A stretch of 64,000 nucleotides of DNA, from positions 1 through 64,000 of IMG/VR virus record IMGVR_UViG_3300035698_027961; one strand, given 5' to 3'. The position numbers and the translations under genes were made by a program. The notes beneath the pieces were generated by a model, which did no database searches, was not told the DNA's origin, and saw nothing but the letters and a program-made list of their open reading frames with translations. The DNA comes from a virus. Below are positions 1 through 8,385 of this stretch, piece after piece (within the stretch, counting starts at the first letter, position 1; each line of letters starts with the position of its first letter).

Positions 1-566
1 AGCGGAGTTGTTCCAACCGTAATTGGTCCCGGTGTAATTAACCAAAATTTAGTAGTAGCTTGTCCGCCCTCAACTATATAAATTTCAGAACCTGGAATCA
101 GCCTGTCTCCGATATCTGCATCATTAGTTCTTGACCATTGACCGTCTGAGTTTGTTCCGGGAACGTCTACATTATAAATGCCATTAGTTGCCATATTAGT
201 TTGGCGATATACTAGAACCCTGTCTCCGGAACTTAAGCTAACACCATCTAGCTGACTTGGAGCGCCCGATGCTAGGTTTGCAATGTTCTGTGTTGAGGCT
301 GCTCTGGCAGGATTTTTATAACCAAGCCTTAATGAGTCAACTACGGGAGTCCAGCTTAAATTATCCGTTCCGCCAACCAGGCGATATGTTGTCGAATCAC
401 TTTCAACGAATACTAACATTCCTTCTTTTCTATTTAGATCGGGAATTGAATCTCTATCATTAATGTCTTCACGAATCTGATATCCACCCTCTATATGAAT
501 ATCCTCCAGCATCGGAAACAGGCCATTATTTTTAGGCTCAATTTTTGATATTAGATTAACTGGCAT
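1..566 (-). CDS. Tail-fibre-type virion protein (3' part beyond window)
   Basis: The reading frame opens with ATG at 566 and runs off the left edge, so only about 188 N-terminal residues are visible. From about residue 85 the protein matches the repeat common in phage tail fibre and tail collar proteins: 'ARAASTQNIANL', 'DGVSLSSGDRVLVYRQTN', 'NGIYNV', 'WSRTNDAD' and 'GPITVGTT'. That repeat is known from many side-tail-fibre and receptor-binding proteins. The start lies one base beyond the stop of the upstream virion gene, consistent with translational coupling. The role is probably host recognition or fibre assembly. The C-terminal binding part is not in the window, so the receptor type cannot be guessed. 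Confidence 0.85.
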   Translation of the reverse strand, partial: MPVNLISKIEPKNNGLFPMLEDIHIEGGYQIREDINDRDSIPDLNRKEGMLVFVESDSTTYRLVGGTDNLSWTPVVDSLRLGYKNPARAASTQNIANLASGAPSQLDGVSLSSGDRVLVYRQTNMATNGIYNVDVPGTNSDGQWSRTNDADIGDRLIPGSEIYIVEGGQATTKFWLITPGPITVGTTP

Positions 567-567
567 A

Positions 568-1476
568 CTATGACACCACTACGACTGTAGGGCCTAAACC
601 AACATTATCACTTTCGTATAGTGTATAGTCCTCGGTGATTCCAAAATCATTAGTTAGGGATATTGTATCAGAAACTTTAATAAAGCCGCCTTCGAAACCC
701 CCGACTGTAAATGTTGCATTTCCAAAGCCGCTTCTATATGCATAATAAATCTTTTGGCTGGCTCCAGGATTTACGCTGAAAGTTCTAGAGCGGCTGGTCG
801 CAAGAGCGGAGCCGGATAAAGCCTTGATAAAAGCCTGAGAGTTTTGTCCGGCCGCACCAACACCCCAATAGACCTTCTGAGCCCAAGTTTTAGATATGGT
901 GGCAGAATCAGTTTGAAGATTGTCCTCAGCATTTAAAGTCCAGATAACGTTCGCTCCGTAAATACTTCTAATGTATGACTCAGAGTATGAGAAAGAGCCT
1001 GGGGTCGAAATCACATCTTGACTCGGGCCGCTTTGGTTGTCAGACACAGATGCCAGCACCGGTGGCGTTCCGTATGATGCTGAAAATGCTGGTGTAGTCA
1101 GTGTATCACCCAGCTCAATCAATGAACCTCCGGCTACAGAGAATGATAATATTTCAAAATCGGGACATAAGAATGAGGGACGAACACAGCTCCAAACCAT
1201 CTGGCCTATTGGGTTCTCCATTAATACAGCGTACTGCTGACCGATTAATGGCGGTATACTAACTTGATTTATTAAAAATTCTAATGCGTCAAGCCTTTCC
1301 CTAACTGTCTCGTATGAATCACTGCTTGGAAGCACTCCGAGCTCTTTTTCGATGTTAAAGATGGCAGAACGCAATCTGTTAACAGAAATTGCGTCAACTC
1401 TAGTTTTGGTATCCACAACTAAAGGTAGTTGGGCGTAACCATCTATTGCATCAGGATAAACGCTAAAGTCTGCCAC
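568..1476 (-). CDS. Virion structural protein, tail-fibre region
   Basis: 302 aa, GTG start at 1476 preceded by AAGGAG at a good distance. The N-terminus contains 'YPDAIDGYAQLPLVVD' and an 'LRSAIFNIEKELGV' helix followed by 'RERLDALEFLI', an arrangement I associate with uncharacterised phage virion proteins that precede fibre genes. The C-terminal two thirds are Ser/Thr/Gly-rich predicted beta structure, as in fibre or collar proteins. It lies directly upstream of the tail-fibre-type gene and shares a 'DAIDGY' element with the 1511-aa virion protein. The exact structural role is unknown; assignment rests on composition, motif and position. Confidence 0.7.
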   Translation of the reverse strand: MADFSVYPDAIDGYAQLPLVVDTKTRVDAISVNRLRSAIFNIEKELGVLPSSDSYETVRERLDALEFLINQVSIPPLIGQQYAVLMENPIGQMVWSCVRPSFLCPDFEILSFSVAGGSLIELGDTLTTPAFSASYGTPPVLASVSDNQSGPSQDVISTPGSFSYSESYIRSIYGANVIWTLNAEDNLQTDSATISKTWAQKVYWGVGAAGQNSQAFIKALSGSALATSRSRTFSVNPGASQKIYYAYRSGFGNATFTVGGFEGGFIKVSDTISLTNDFGITEDYTLYESDNVGLGPTVVVVS

Positions 1477-1485
1477 TATAGCTCC

Positions 1486-1629
1486 TTACTTTTTACTTGT
1501 CTTTTTTGTCTCGGAAAGCTTTCTTTTTAAAGTTATAAGCGGCAAGCTTCTATTCGTAGAAGTTTTTCCTGTATTATCCGAATTAGTCGTTCGGTTATTA
1601 TTTTTATTTTTTCCACAACCACAGCCCAT
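1486..1629 (-). CDS. Small Cys-start basic protein
   Basis: 47 aa, beginning MGCGCGKNKNNN and ending in a Lys/Ser/Thr-rich tail. The ATG at 1629 has GGAG about 6 bases upstream, and the stop sits just before the Shine-Dalgarno of the next virion gene, so it reads as the first gene of that short operon. The three-residue Cys-Gly pattern at the N-terminus could bind metal or be lipid-modified, but there is no signal peptide. I do not recognise a characterised family. It could be a small virion-associated or regulatory protein. Confidence 0.55.
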   Translation of the reverse strand: MGCGCGKNKNNNRTTNSDNTGKTSTNRSLPLITLKRKLSETKKTSKK

Positions 1630-1761
1630 GGGAAACTCCAACTAAAACTTAATCAAAATATTAGCAGTTATTAATTAATCTGTATTAATAGTGAGCCTTA
1701 CTTTTATTGAACTTTAGTATAGCCTCTCAGTTGTTTTAAGTTTTAATTTGGAGGGGGGGTA

Positions 1762-2586
1762 ATGAGTAATTTTAAAAAATTATTTATGTGGTTTTTTGCG
1801 GCATCTATGTTGGCGACTTTGTTTTCGATTCCCGAGGATGGAATGGTTACCTTTGATCGGGTAACAGACTGGAATAATGAGGCCCACCTTATTGATTCTG
1901 ATGACTTAGACTTTTATAGTATTGGCAGCCGAGATGCTAAAACTGTTCAGCCGGTCGTTAAGATTATTTTCGCAGTAGAGATGGCTTTCTTAAGAACTGC
2001 GACAAATTCGGCAACAGGATTTAGTGTCGCTTACGATAAGTCAGAGGACGTAAGCTACATTGTAACTAATGATCACTTTTGCGAACATCATGAAGAATTA
2101 ACTAGCGGAACTAAATTCTTATACCAAAACCATCGGGGTATTATATCGCCCGAAGGTTCGCCGGACCTGAAAGAGCTAACTGTGTACAGAAGAGATAAGT
2201 CTAAAGACTTATGTTTAATGTCAGCGCAAGGATATGTGAGGCCTGCCAAGGTAGCATCGCCAAAATATAAAGTTAGGCAGATGGAGAAGGTTACTACAAT
2301 TGGAAGCCCAGCCGGAGTTTTTCCAGTACTTCTTGAAACCCATATCAGCAATATGTTTAGTCGAGAAGTGGCACCAAAAAGCATGCATGGCGGTAGAAAC
2401 TTGTATTTACTTTCAGAGCAGGTATTTGCAGGGCAGAGCGGAAGTCCAGTTTATAACTCCGAAGGCGAAGTAATCGGAGTTATATTTATGAGCCTATCAA
2501 ATAGAAGCGGCCCGGTATACGGTGGAGTTGCTATACCACTACTAGACCTGATTGAATTCTTAGATGATTCTAAAATAAAGTACTAG
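1762..2586 (+). CDS. Trypsin-like serine protease with N-terminal membrane/signal segment
   Basis: 274 aa on the strand opposite to almost all other genes. Residues about 7-23 form a hydrophobic stretch after Lys-Lys, looking like a signal peptide or membrane anchor. A chymotrypsin/HtrA-like catalytic triad is visible: His105 in 'VTNDHFC', Asp149 in 'KDLCLM' and Ser226 in 'GQSGSPVYN', followed by 'GEVIGVIF' as in trypsin-like peptidases. There is no PDZ domain. The ATG follows a very strong purine-rich Shine-Dalgarno with a run of seven G. It would act outside the cytoplasm, perhaps on host envelope proteins, or as an accessory 'moron' gene. Triad and fold are fairly certain; substrate and localisation are inference. 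Confidence 0.85.
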   Translation: MSNFKKLFMWFFAASMLATLFSIPEDGMVTFDRVTDWNNEAHLIDSDDLDFYSIGSRDAKTVQPVVKIIFAVEMAFLRTATNSATGFSVAYDKSEDVSYIVTNDHFCEHHEELTSGTKFLYQNHRGIISPEGSPDLKELTVYRRDKSKDLCLMSAQGYVRPAKVASPKYKVRQMEKVTTIGSPAGVFPVLLETHISNMFSREVAPKSMHGGRNLYLLSEQVFAGQSGSPVYNSEGEVIGVIFMSLSNRSGPVYGGVAIPLLDLIEFLDDSKIKY

Positions 2587-2871
2587 TTACCTTCTCTTTA
2601 GTTTTTTAACCTTTTTAACTTTTCGCTCTTTTTCTTTAGGAGCGGAAAGTTTTTTTTCAAGGTCCGTCGCCATGAGCTTTAGAAATGCTGGATCGATTTG
2701 ATTTCCTGACATGACGGTATTCATTATTTTACCCGCCATATCAATGGCCTTCATAGCATTAATTATATCTGGGTTGTCTTCCTCTCCAGCATCGACCTTT
2801 TGACGATACTGGTTAAGAATTTCCAGAGACTCTGCGGATATGGCCGGGGTCTCATTATTGTCACTACTCAT
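2587..2871 (-). CDS. Hypothetical protein with basic C-terminal tail
   Basis: 94 aa. Mostly helical and acidic in the first 75 residues, then a very basic tail of Lys/Arg repeats ('KERKVKKVKKLKRR'), which suggests binding to nucleic acid or another polyanion. The ATG at 2871 lies inside the last codons of the preceding gene (8-base overlap), so translation is probably coupled. Its stop abuts the stop of the convergent protease gene with no room for a terminator. No family recognised. Confidence 0.6.
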   Translation of the reverse strand: MSSDNNETPAISAESLEILNQYRQKVDAGEEDNPDIINAMKAIDMAGKIMNTVMSGNQIDPAFLKLMATDLEKKLSAPKEKERKVKKVKKLKRR

Positions 2872-3064
2872 CTAAGGCAATCTTTGACTTTAGAATAACA
2901 AGCTGCGTAATTAGTTTATCAAGCTGCTCTTGATTAAGATTGGCGGTGATAATAATACTTGACTTATCTAGATTTCTGGCTCTAATAGATAAGTCTATAC
3001 CCTTCTTGAAATTTTCTTTAACTTCAATATAGTCACGAGTTTCATTATCAACCACTATCTTCAT
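2864..3064 (-). CDS. Hypothetical small protein
   Basis: 66 aa, starting one base after the PIN-PhoH stop codon with AAGG just upstream inside that gene's end. The predicted pattern is beta strands then a helix ('NLNQEQLDKLITQLVILKSK'). It overlaps the next gene by 8 bases, so the PIN-PhoH gene, this gene and the next form one coupled operon. No family recognised. Confidence 0.6.
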   Translation of the reverse strand: MKIVVDNETRDYIEVKENFKKGIDLSIRARNLDKSSIIITANLNQEQLDKLITQLVILKSKIALDE

Positions 3065-3065
3065 G

Positions 3066-4382
3066 TTACATTACCTTTGCTGCGTAAGTTGCGAGTGCGC
3101 TTCGTTCACCCTTGATCAATCTAATATGACCAGAGTGAGGAAACTCCTTGAATAGCTCAACTACCGAAGCCAGTCCGGATGACTTTTGGTCAACCGAAGG
3201 TGAGTCAATTTGCTCAAGGTCTCCAAGTAGAATAATTTTTGAGTTATCGCCCATCCTAGTTAAAAGAGCTTTGGCCTCATGATGAGTAATGTTCTGTGCC
3301 TCGTCAACAATAAAGATACAATCAGGCAAAGTTCTTCCTCTAACATAGGCTAGAGACTCTAATTCAATTATACCTTTTTCAATCATTCTATCGATATAAT
3401 CCATTCCCTTACCAGCAGTAATAACACTCAAGTTATCAAATATTGGCTGAAGCCACGGACGAACCTTTTCTTCTTTTGTTCCGGGTAGGAATCCGATATC
3501 CTTACTGGTGCTCTGAGCGGGACGAGCAATGACCAATTTCTTATACTTCTTAGTGTGAATCATACTCATAGCTGAAGCAATAGCGAGCAGCGTCTTTCCT
3601 GAGCCGGCCATTCCAGATATAGAAACCATCTGAATCGCTGGGTCCAGAAGAAGCTCTAAGGCGATAACTTGCTCCTTAGACCTTGGTATAATTCCCTCGA
3701 CTTTGATATCTCTATCTCCGGCATACTTTAGCTTCTTGACAACGTTATTATCGCAAGCAATGGCTAGAGCACTCTTCTTACCAGACTTTAGCACAACTCC
3801 CTGATTTGGATATAGCTTTGGAAAGAAATCATCTTCGCTAAGATGAAGCTCGCCATTAGCATAGAACTCATCAACCATATCAATATCTGCATCGACAGTT
3901 ATCAGGCCATCGTAGAAAATATCATGATCTCTTAAGCCACCCTTAGAAAAGCTCTCAGCGGGTATTCCAAGCGTGTCGCATCTAACCCGAAGTGATATGT
4001 CTCTGCTTACTACGACGGCCTTCTGACCGTCTTTGATGAGCTTTGCAGCTACAGATATGATACGGTTATCATTAGTGTCTGGAAAATTACCGCTAAGCAA
4101 ACCTATATCCGAAAAGTTTGCGACAAAAATTGTCTGTTTGCCATCAACCTTAACGCCTTTAACTAGGCTTCCCTGCTCTCTTAGGCCGTCTAGATACTTA
4201 TTTACATATCTACAGTTGCCTCCGACAGTATCCATTCTAACCTTAAGGTTGTCGAGCTCTTCGAGAACCTCTAGGGGAATATAAACATTATGACCCTCAA
4301 AGCTATGTATCGATTCGCCATGATAAGCGAGAACCGATGTGTCAAGAACATAATTTTTTCTCTTCGAGGAAGGTGATGGCAT
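3066..4382 (-). CDS. phoH2: PIN-PhoH family protein (PIN nuclease fused to PhoH ATPase)
   Basis: 438 aa from the ATG at 4382, which has GGAG upstream; a longer in-frame GTG start at 4397 lacks one. The N-terminal PIN domain has its acidic residues: Asp in 'YVLDTSVLAY', Glu/Asp in 'PLEVLEELDNLK', and Asp in 'DTNDNRI' and 'VSRDISLRVRC'. The C-terminal half is PhoH: Walker A 'GMAGSGKT' near residue 260 and Walker B 'IFIVDEAQN' near 365. PIN-PhoH (PhoH2) proteins are reported to be ATP-dependent RNases/RNA helicases. In phage a role in RNA turnover is plausible but unproven. The length fits the bacterial family, so it looks intact. Confidence 0.93.
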   Translation of the reverse strand: MPSPSSKRKNYVLDTSVLAYHGESIHSFEGHNVYIPLEVLEELDNLKVRMDTVGGNCRYVNKYLDGLREQGSLVKGVKVDGKQTIFVANFSDIGLLSGNFPDTNDNRIISVAAKLIKDGQKAVVVSRDISLRVRCDTLGIPAESFSKGGLRDHDIFYDGLITVDADIDMVDEFYANGELHLSEDDFFPKLYPNQGVVLKSGKKSALAIACDNNVVKKLKYAGDRDIKVEGIIPRSKEQVIALELLLDPAIQMVSISGMAGSGKTLLAIASAMSMIHTKKYKKLVIARPAQSTSKDIGFLPGTKEEKVRPWLQPIFDNLSVITAGKGMDYIDRMIEKGIIELESLAYVRGRTLPDCIFIVDEAQNITHHEAKALLTRMGDNSKIILLGDLEQIDSPSVDQKSSGLASVVELFKEFPHSGHIRLIKGERSALATYAAKVM

Positions 4383-4414
4383 ATAATAAATCTCCACTTA
4401 ATTGTTATCTCTAA

Positions 4415-4759
4415 CTAGACAGTATCTATATCTTCTTCCATTAAAGACCAGGCTTCAACTTCAATTTGATAATACAAACTACCTGACTCGGAATCTTCTT
4501 TTAAAGTCCAATTCCCAAATACAAGCTCTCCTACCATCTCTTCGTCTTTTTTTACGCAGAGTGCAGTAAGTTGTGGATATTCTATTATATCAAGTTTATG
4601 CTCATTGGCCAAGATATCTAAGAATTTACCGGAGTCAACTTCTTTGGCAATATGTATATCAACGCCCAGATAAATCAAAATTGATTCCAGCCATTGTTCT
4701 TTAAACTCATCAATCGCTTTCTGTGTTCCAAAGCGATCTGCCATTAAAGTTAATTTCAT
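4415..4759 (-). CDS. Hypothetical acidic protein
   Basis: 114 aa with an acidic C-terminus ('WSLMEEDIDTV'). The ATG at 4759 follows 'TTGGGGA'. The predicted fold is a helix-rich N-terminus then a beta sheet ('ELVFGNWTL', 'SLYYQIEVEAWSL'). It is the first gene of the leftward operon with PIN-PhoH and is divergent from the plus-strand gene at 4956. No family recognised. Confidence 0.6.
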   Translation of the reverse strand: MKLTLMADRFGTQKAIDEFKEQWLESILIYLGVDIHIAKEVDSGKFLDILANEHKLDIIEYPQLTALCVKKDEEMVGELVFGNWTLKEDSESGSLYYQIEVEAWSLMEEDIDTV

Positions 4760-4917
4760 TTTTCCCCAATATTTGAAGAACTTTCCAGATCCACATATTT
4801 ATTCTACTCCTTTTAATAGAAAAGGCCGTGTCTATTATCCTCGTCCGAGAAGCCTACGAGCCTATATTGGCCCCGTAAATCAAAGCCAAAGTATACTTTA
4901 TTATTTTCAGTAGAAAC

Positions 4918-4925
4918 TATTTATA
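4918..4925 (-). promoter_or_regulatory. Possible T4-late-like TATAAATA element
   Basis: On the minus strand the divergent intergenic region 4760-4955 contains an exact TATAAATA, the -10-like consensus of T4-type late promoters, reading toward the 4759 gene about 160 bases away. The region is AT-rich, so chance is a serious alternative. No gp55-like sigma factor is seen in this window. Confidence 0.25.
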
Positions 4926-4955
4926 TTTTTAGCTTAACGAGAGGCCATAGAAATT

Positions 4956-5945
4956 ATGAACAAAGAATTATATGAACTTATGAGTTTTTTAATTAAAAAT
5001 AATGAAAAAGATTACGCGCATATGGTTGCATCATTAATTAAAAATGCAAATAAAATTATGAGCAGAGAAGAACTTATGGCCAGCCAAAAACTTGAAGGGA
5101 AGTTACAATATATGATTAGACATATCGCAAAAGATATGCTCGGATTTGAAAATAATGATGATATTGATGAATTCACGGAAAGTGTGTATCATGAAGTTTA
5201 TGATTTTGTTTCTGAATTTATACTTAATTGTTCTTCTAATTTTGGGCTTGAGAACAAAATCGATCTTAATGAAGAGGCTGAGGATATGTCCGCATATTGG
5301 CTATTTTTAAATTATGACTTGAAGCCGATCGTCCTGCACGCCCTCCGACAAGGAGGCCTAATTAGCGGCGATCATGATATTGAAGACTCAGATTATATTA
5401 GCTCCATATTTGCTGAATACTTCTCATACCAGGAATACGCATTACCCAGAGATAAAAATATTTATATGATTAAGTCGCTAGACGACATTAAGAAAGCCTC
5501 TGAGGCAGCGGAAGTTAGATATAATAACTATATCAGAAGCAGCCTGGTTAAGCAGGATGATAATCTTGTCTGGATCTTTGAGAACGAAGATTGGAAGGTT
5601 TGTGAGGCTCACTCTTACTTTGCGGCCGTCAAGGCCGGATGGGGAACTAAGTGGTGTACCACAGATAGAGTTAACGGAGAGGCAGATTTCATGAATCACT
5701 ATAGGCCGGACTCACCTTTGGTTATTTTTATGAGCAAAAATAACCCTAAAGAAAAATATCAAGCTACATATTGGGAAAATGCGTTTCATGATGCTGAAGG
5801 TAATCCGGTTCGGGATAAGTATAAGATATACAACCTTTCAAAATTGATTGCCGACAGACCCTACGTTGATTTAAACGCGATAAAAAATAGGCTTGGAATA
5901 GATGTTGGCGGTGGCTATGTATCTTCCGAGAAAATTAATCCTTGA
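4956..5945 (+). CDS. Hypothetical protein with GTxWCT motif
   Basis: 329 aa, the second of only two real plus-strand genes. The N-terminal half is mostly helical and acidic. The C-terminal half contains 'WGTKWCTTDR' followed by aromatic-rich strands ('LVIFMSKNN', 'YQATYWENAF'). I associate a G-T-x-W-C-T motif with uncharacterised phage proteins but cannot name a function. GAGG lies 11 bases before the ATG. Its 3' end overlaps the convergent endonuclease-like gene by 11 bases. It may be an accessory gene, given its orientation between oppositely oriented operons. Confidence 0.7.
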   Translation: MNKELYELMSFLIKNNEKDYAHMVASLIKNANKIMSREELMASQKLEGKLQYMIRHIAKDMLGFENNDDIDEFTESVYHEVYDFVSEFILNCSSNFGLENKIDLNEEAEDMSAYWLFLNYDLKPIVLHALRQGGLISGDHDIEDSDYISSIFAEYFSYQEYALPRDKNIYMIKSLDDIKKASEAAEVRYNNYIRSSLVKQDDNLVWIFENEDWKVCEAHSYFAAVKAGWGTKWCTTDRVNGEADFMNHYRPDSPLVIFMSKNNPKEKYQATYWENAFHDAEGNPVRDKYKIYNLSKLIADRPYVDLNAIKNRLGIDVGGGYVSSEKINP

Positions 5946-7419
5946 CCCAAAGCCTCTGGCCGGCATCGTATATCTTATACCACCCTTTCTCTTCGGCGTA
6001 TTCTCTTTCCGACAAACACCTGGGATCCATATTGGCTCGGCAGCTGAGCCTATTAAATGTATTAGCGCCATCGGTCCACTTCCACCCCAGGGTATCTCTC
6101 TGCTTCTCAAACCCGAGAGCCTTAAGATAGTTACCTGTCCCATACCTTAAGTCAGCCCAGTAATGAATTGGTAGACCATGAAGATTTTGAATTGCATAAA
6201 GCATCTTGCCTGCCCCTCCAACGACGGTCGTATTGTTTTTAGAGCAGAATCTTTCGATTTTAATTTTATCTTTATAGACTCGATAAGACATCGCCGAGAC
6301 CAATTCTCCGTCATGAAATAAACCAAAAGTTCTGGCATTAACCGATCCCATTAGATGGTTGGTCTCAAAGAACCATGAGTATACATCTCTTGGGACGTTA
6401 TCCAGTTTTGTCTTTCTGGCGAAGATTCTTTTATTCTTGCCAAGTACATTATTTATCATTGATTGTATTATATCAAATTTGTTGAGCACCTCATCTTCCC
6501 TGAACTGAATTATTCTAAGGTTGTCCAGCCCCTCGTAATCAGCCCTCATCTTATAATGATATCGCTTATCTTTATTTTTTTCTGAGTGCCAATAAAGTCC
6601 ATCAACGTTGATAGCAGTTCTATTATCTAATTTGAAGTCTGGCCGATATCTTAACAATGGGTACTTAGAGGCATCAAACAGATAATTATAAGGTTTTAAT
6701 CCTGAACGACTGGAGAATATATTTTCTAGAGCCGTATGCTTAGCTTTAAAATTCTCAGTTGCAGATATAATATCTTTATCGGAAAGGCCATCCGAGATCT
6801 TATAGATTGAGGCAGGAGATATCCCGGAGTCAAGACACATTTCATTTATTGTCTTTCCATTTTCAAGAACCTTAATGCTACCATTCTCAATCTTAGTTTG
6901 AATTACAGATTCTTTAATCTTTAAATTCTTCATCGGGTGCTCTACGCCATATTTACCAAGGCATGTCTCTATGGCTTTATTATTTAGCTCTTCTACATTT
7001 CTTGGATTAGCTGCACCATAGCGCTCAATCATGGTCTCTTTTATCTTCTCTTTAACTTCCTCTGATGAAAAGGCGGACTCCGAACCAAATCTTACAAGAT
7101 TCGACTTCTTCATCTTCTCGACTCTGGATTTCTGAAGAATAGCCGAATCTTTTACTATAGAATTATTTCTTAGAGCGCTAGCTATAGTTGGGTCAGTAAC
7201 GCCAGCTATAGCAGCAATCTCTGTGGTCGTCATATTCAGCTCTATATAGTGATGATGCAGCCACTTGTAATTTAAATAATCTTTAGATTTAGATAAGGAA
7301 AATTCTTTAACTTTACTAGATATATATTTATGGCTTTTATTGGTTATTACTGCAATTTTATTAATGCTAAGATTTTGCTCGATATATAGTTTTTGAAGCC
7401 TATCTTTATCTAAAGTCAA
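5935..7419 (-). CDS. Homing-endonuclease-like protein, copy 1 (HTH, Vsr/EDxHD-like nuclease core, GNAT-like C-terminus)
   Basis: 494 aa, TTG start at 7419 with GAGG six bases upstream. Order of parts: two helix-turn-helix-like segments (about 1-85); two short repeats of the kind 'IERYGAANPRN' and 'CLGKYGVEHPMKN', common in DNA-binding parts of homing endonucleases; a nuclease-like core with 'RYRPDFKL' and 'NVDGLYWHSE' near 255-275 and 'RIIQFREDEV', resembling Vsr/EDxHD folds; and a C-terminal domain with 'YWADLRYGTGNYLKALGF' resembling GNAT proteins. It begins 12 bases after nrdB, a classic free-standing homing-gene position. A close paralogue lies at 17820-19268. Nuclease activity is inferred, not shown. 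Confidence 0.8.
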   Translation of the reverse strand: MTLDKDRLQKLYIEQNLSINKIAVITNKSHKYISSKVKEFSLSKSKDYLNYKWLHHHYIELNMTTTEIAAIAGVTDPTIASALRNNSIVKDSAILQKSRVEKMKKSNLVRFGSESAFSSEEVKEKIKETMIERYGAANPRNVEELNNKAIETCLGKYGVEHPMKNLKIKESVIQTKIENGSIKVLENGKTINEMCLDSGISPASIYKISDGLSDKDIISATENFKAKHTALENIFSSRSGLKPYNYLFDASKYPLLRYRPDFKLDNRTAINVDGLYWHSEKNKDKRYHYKMRADYEGLDNLRIIQFREDEVLNKFDIIQSMINNVLGKNKRIFARKTKLDNVPRDVYSWFFETNHLMGSVNARTFGLFHDGELVSAMSYRVYKDKIKIERFCSKNNTTVVGGAGKMLYAIQNLHGLPIHYWADLRYGTGNYLKALGFEKQRDTLGWKWTDGANTFNRLSCRANMDPRCLSEREYAEEKGWYKIYDAGQRLWVKD

Positions 7420-7431
7420 TTTATACCTCGT

Positions 7432-8385
7432 TTACCAGTTCCATTCTCCACTCATTCCATCTGCACTATAGTCAGTCACCCTTTTCTCAAAAAAGTTAGA
7501 TAAGCTGTCTCCGTTCAGAACCCAGTCTAGCCATGGTAGAGGATTCTCCTCGGTTTTAAAGATTGGCTTTAATCCAATTTGATTTAATCTTCTATCAGCA
7601 ATGAATCTAATGTATTGCTTGACTTCGGCACCTGAAAGGCCGGGAGCATCTCCAAGCTCATAAATAAGATCGATCAGTCCATCTTCTAGCTCAACTGCCT
7701 TTTCAAACATCTCGTAGATACTTGACTTAAATTTATCATTGACAATTCTCGGATGCTCTTTACAGTACTCTAGAAATAATTTGGAGATCCCCTGAACGTG
7801 AAGGGTCTCATCTCTGATGGACCACTCAACAATCGTACACATTCCCTTCATCTTTCCAAACCGTTGGTAGTTTAGCAACATAACGAATGCGGAAAATAAA
7901 CTCATTCCTTCGTTGCAAACCGATTGAGCTAGAGCCAGTCCGAGTCCGGTTGCCGTCCTAACATCATTCTTCTGCATAAACTCAATCTTTGAAACCATCT
8001 CTTTGTACTTTAGAAAAGCTCGATACTCAGACTCATGCATTCCCAGGGTATCATTCAGTAATGCATAAGCCCTCTGATGAATTGCTTCCCTGGAGGCAAA
8101 ACTCATAAGCATTTGCCTGACTTCATGATTCTTAAACTGAGGAAGAAATAGGTCGCAGTAATTAGACGCAACCTGACAGTCCATCTGAGTAAACAATCTT
8201 AAAATCTGAGTAATGTGTTCCTTCTCGACATCATTAATCTCTCCACCCTTCCACTGATTAACGTCTTCCTGAAGTTCGGCCTCCCACTCTCCCCAAAAAA
8301 CTTTATCTGATTGAATTGCATACTCAATTGCCCAGGGGTATTGAAATGGACGATATGACTCTGCGTGATTTACTAGCCCTGGCAT
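7432..8385 (-). CDS. nrdB: Ribonucleoside-diphosphate reductase small (beta) subunit
   Basis: 317 aa from the ATG at 8385, which has GAGGAG upstream; a GTG at 8394 would leave no spacing. The di-iron ligands and tyrosyl-radical site of class I beta subunits are visible: 'MDCQV' (Asp), 'REAIHQRAY' (Glu, His and the Tyr four residues after His), 'CNEGMSLF' (Glu) and 'RDETLH' (Glu, His). It provides the radical that NrdA uses to reduce ribonucleotides to dNTP precursors. The start overlaps the end of nrdA by 13 bases, so the subunits are translationally coupled. The length is typical of phage NrdB. Confidence 0.95.
   Translation of the reverse strand: MPGLVNHAESYRPFQYPWAIEYAIQSDKVFWGEWEAELQEDVNQWKGGEINDVEKEHITQILRLFTQMDCQVASNYCDLFLPQFKNHEVRQMLMSFASREAIHQRAYALLNDTLGMHESEYRAFLKYKEMVSKIEFMQKNDVRTATGLGLALAQSVCNEGMSLFSAFVMLLNYQRFGKMKGMCTIVEWSIRDETLHVQGISKLFLEYCKEHPRIVNDKFKSSIYEMFEKAVELEDGLIDLIYELGDAPGLSGAEVKQYIRFIADRRLNQIGLKPIFKTEENPLPWLDWVLNGDSLSNFFEKRVTDYSADGMSGEWNW

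Noticed and set aside
5871-6338. Several open frames on both strands overlapping the endonuclease-like gene 3' end
   Set aside because: They are shadows of the 494-aa frame and show no family motifs or ribosome sites.
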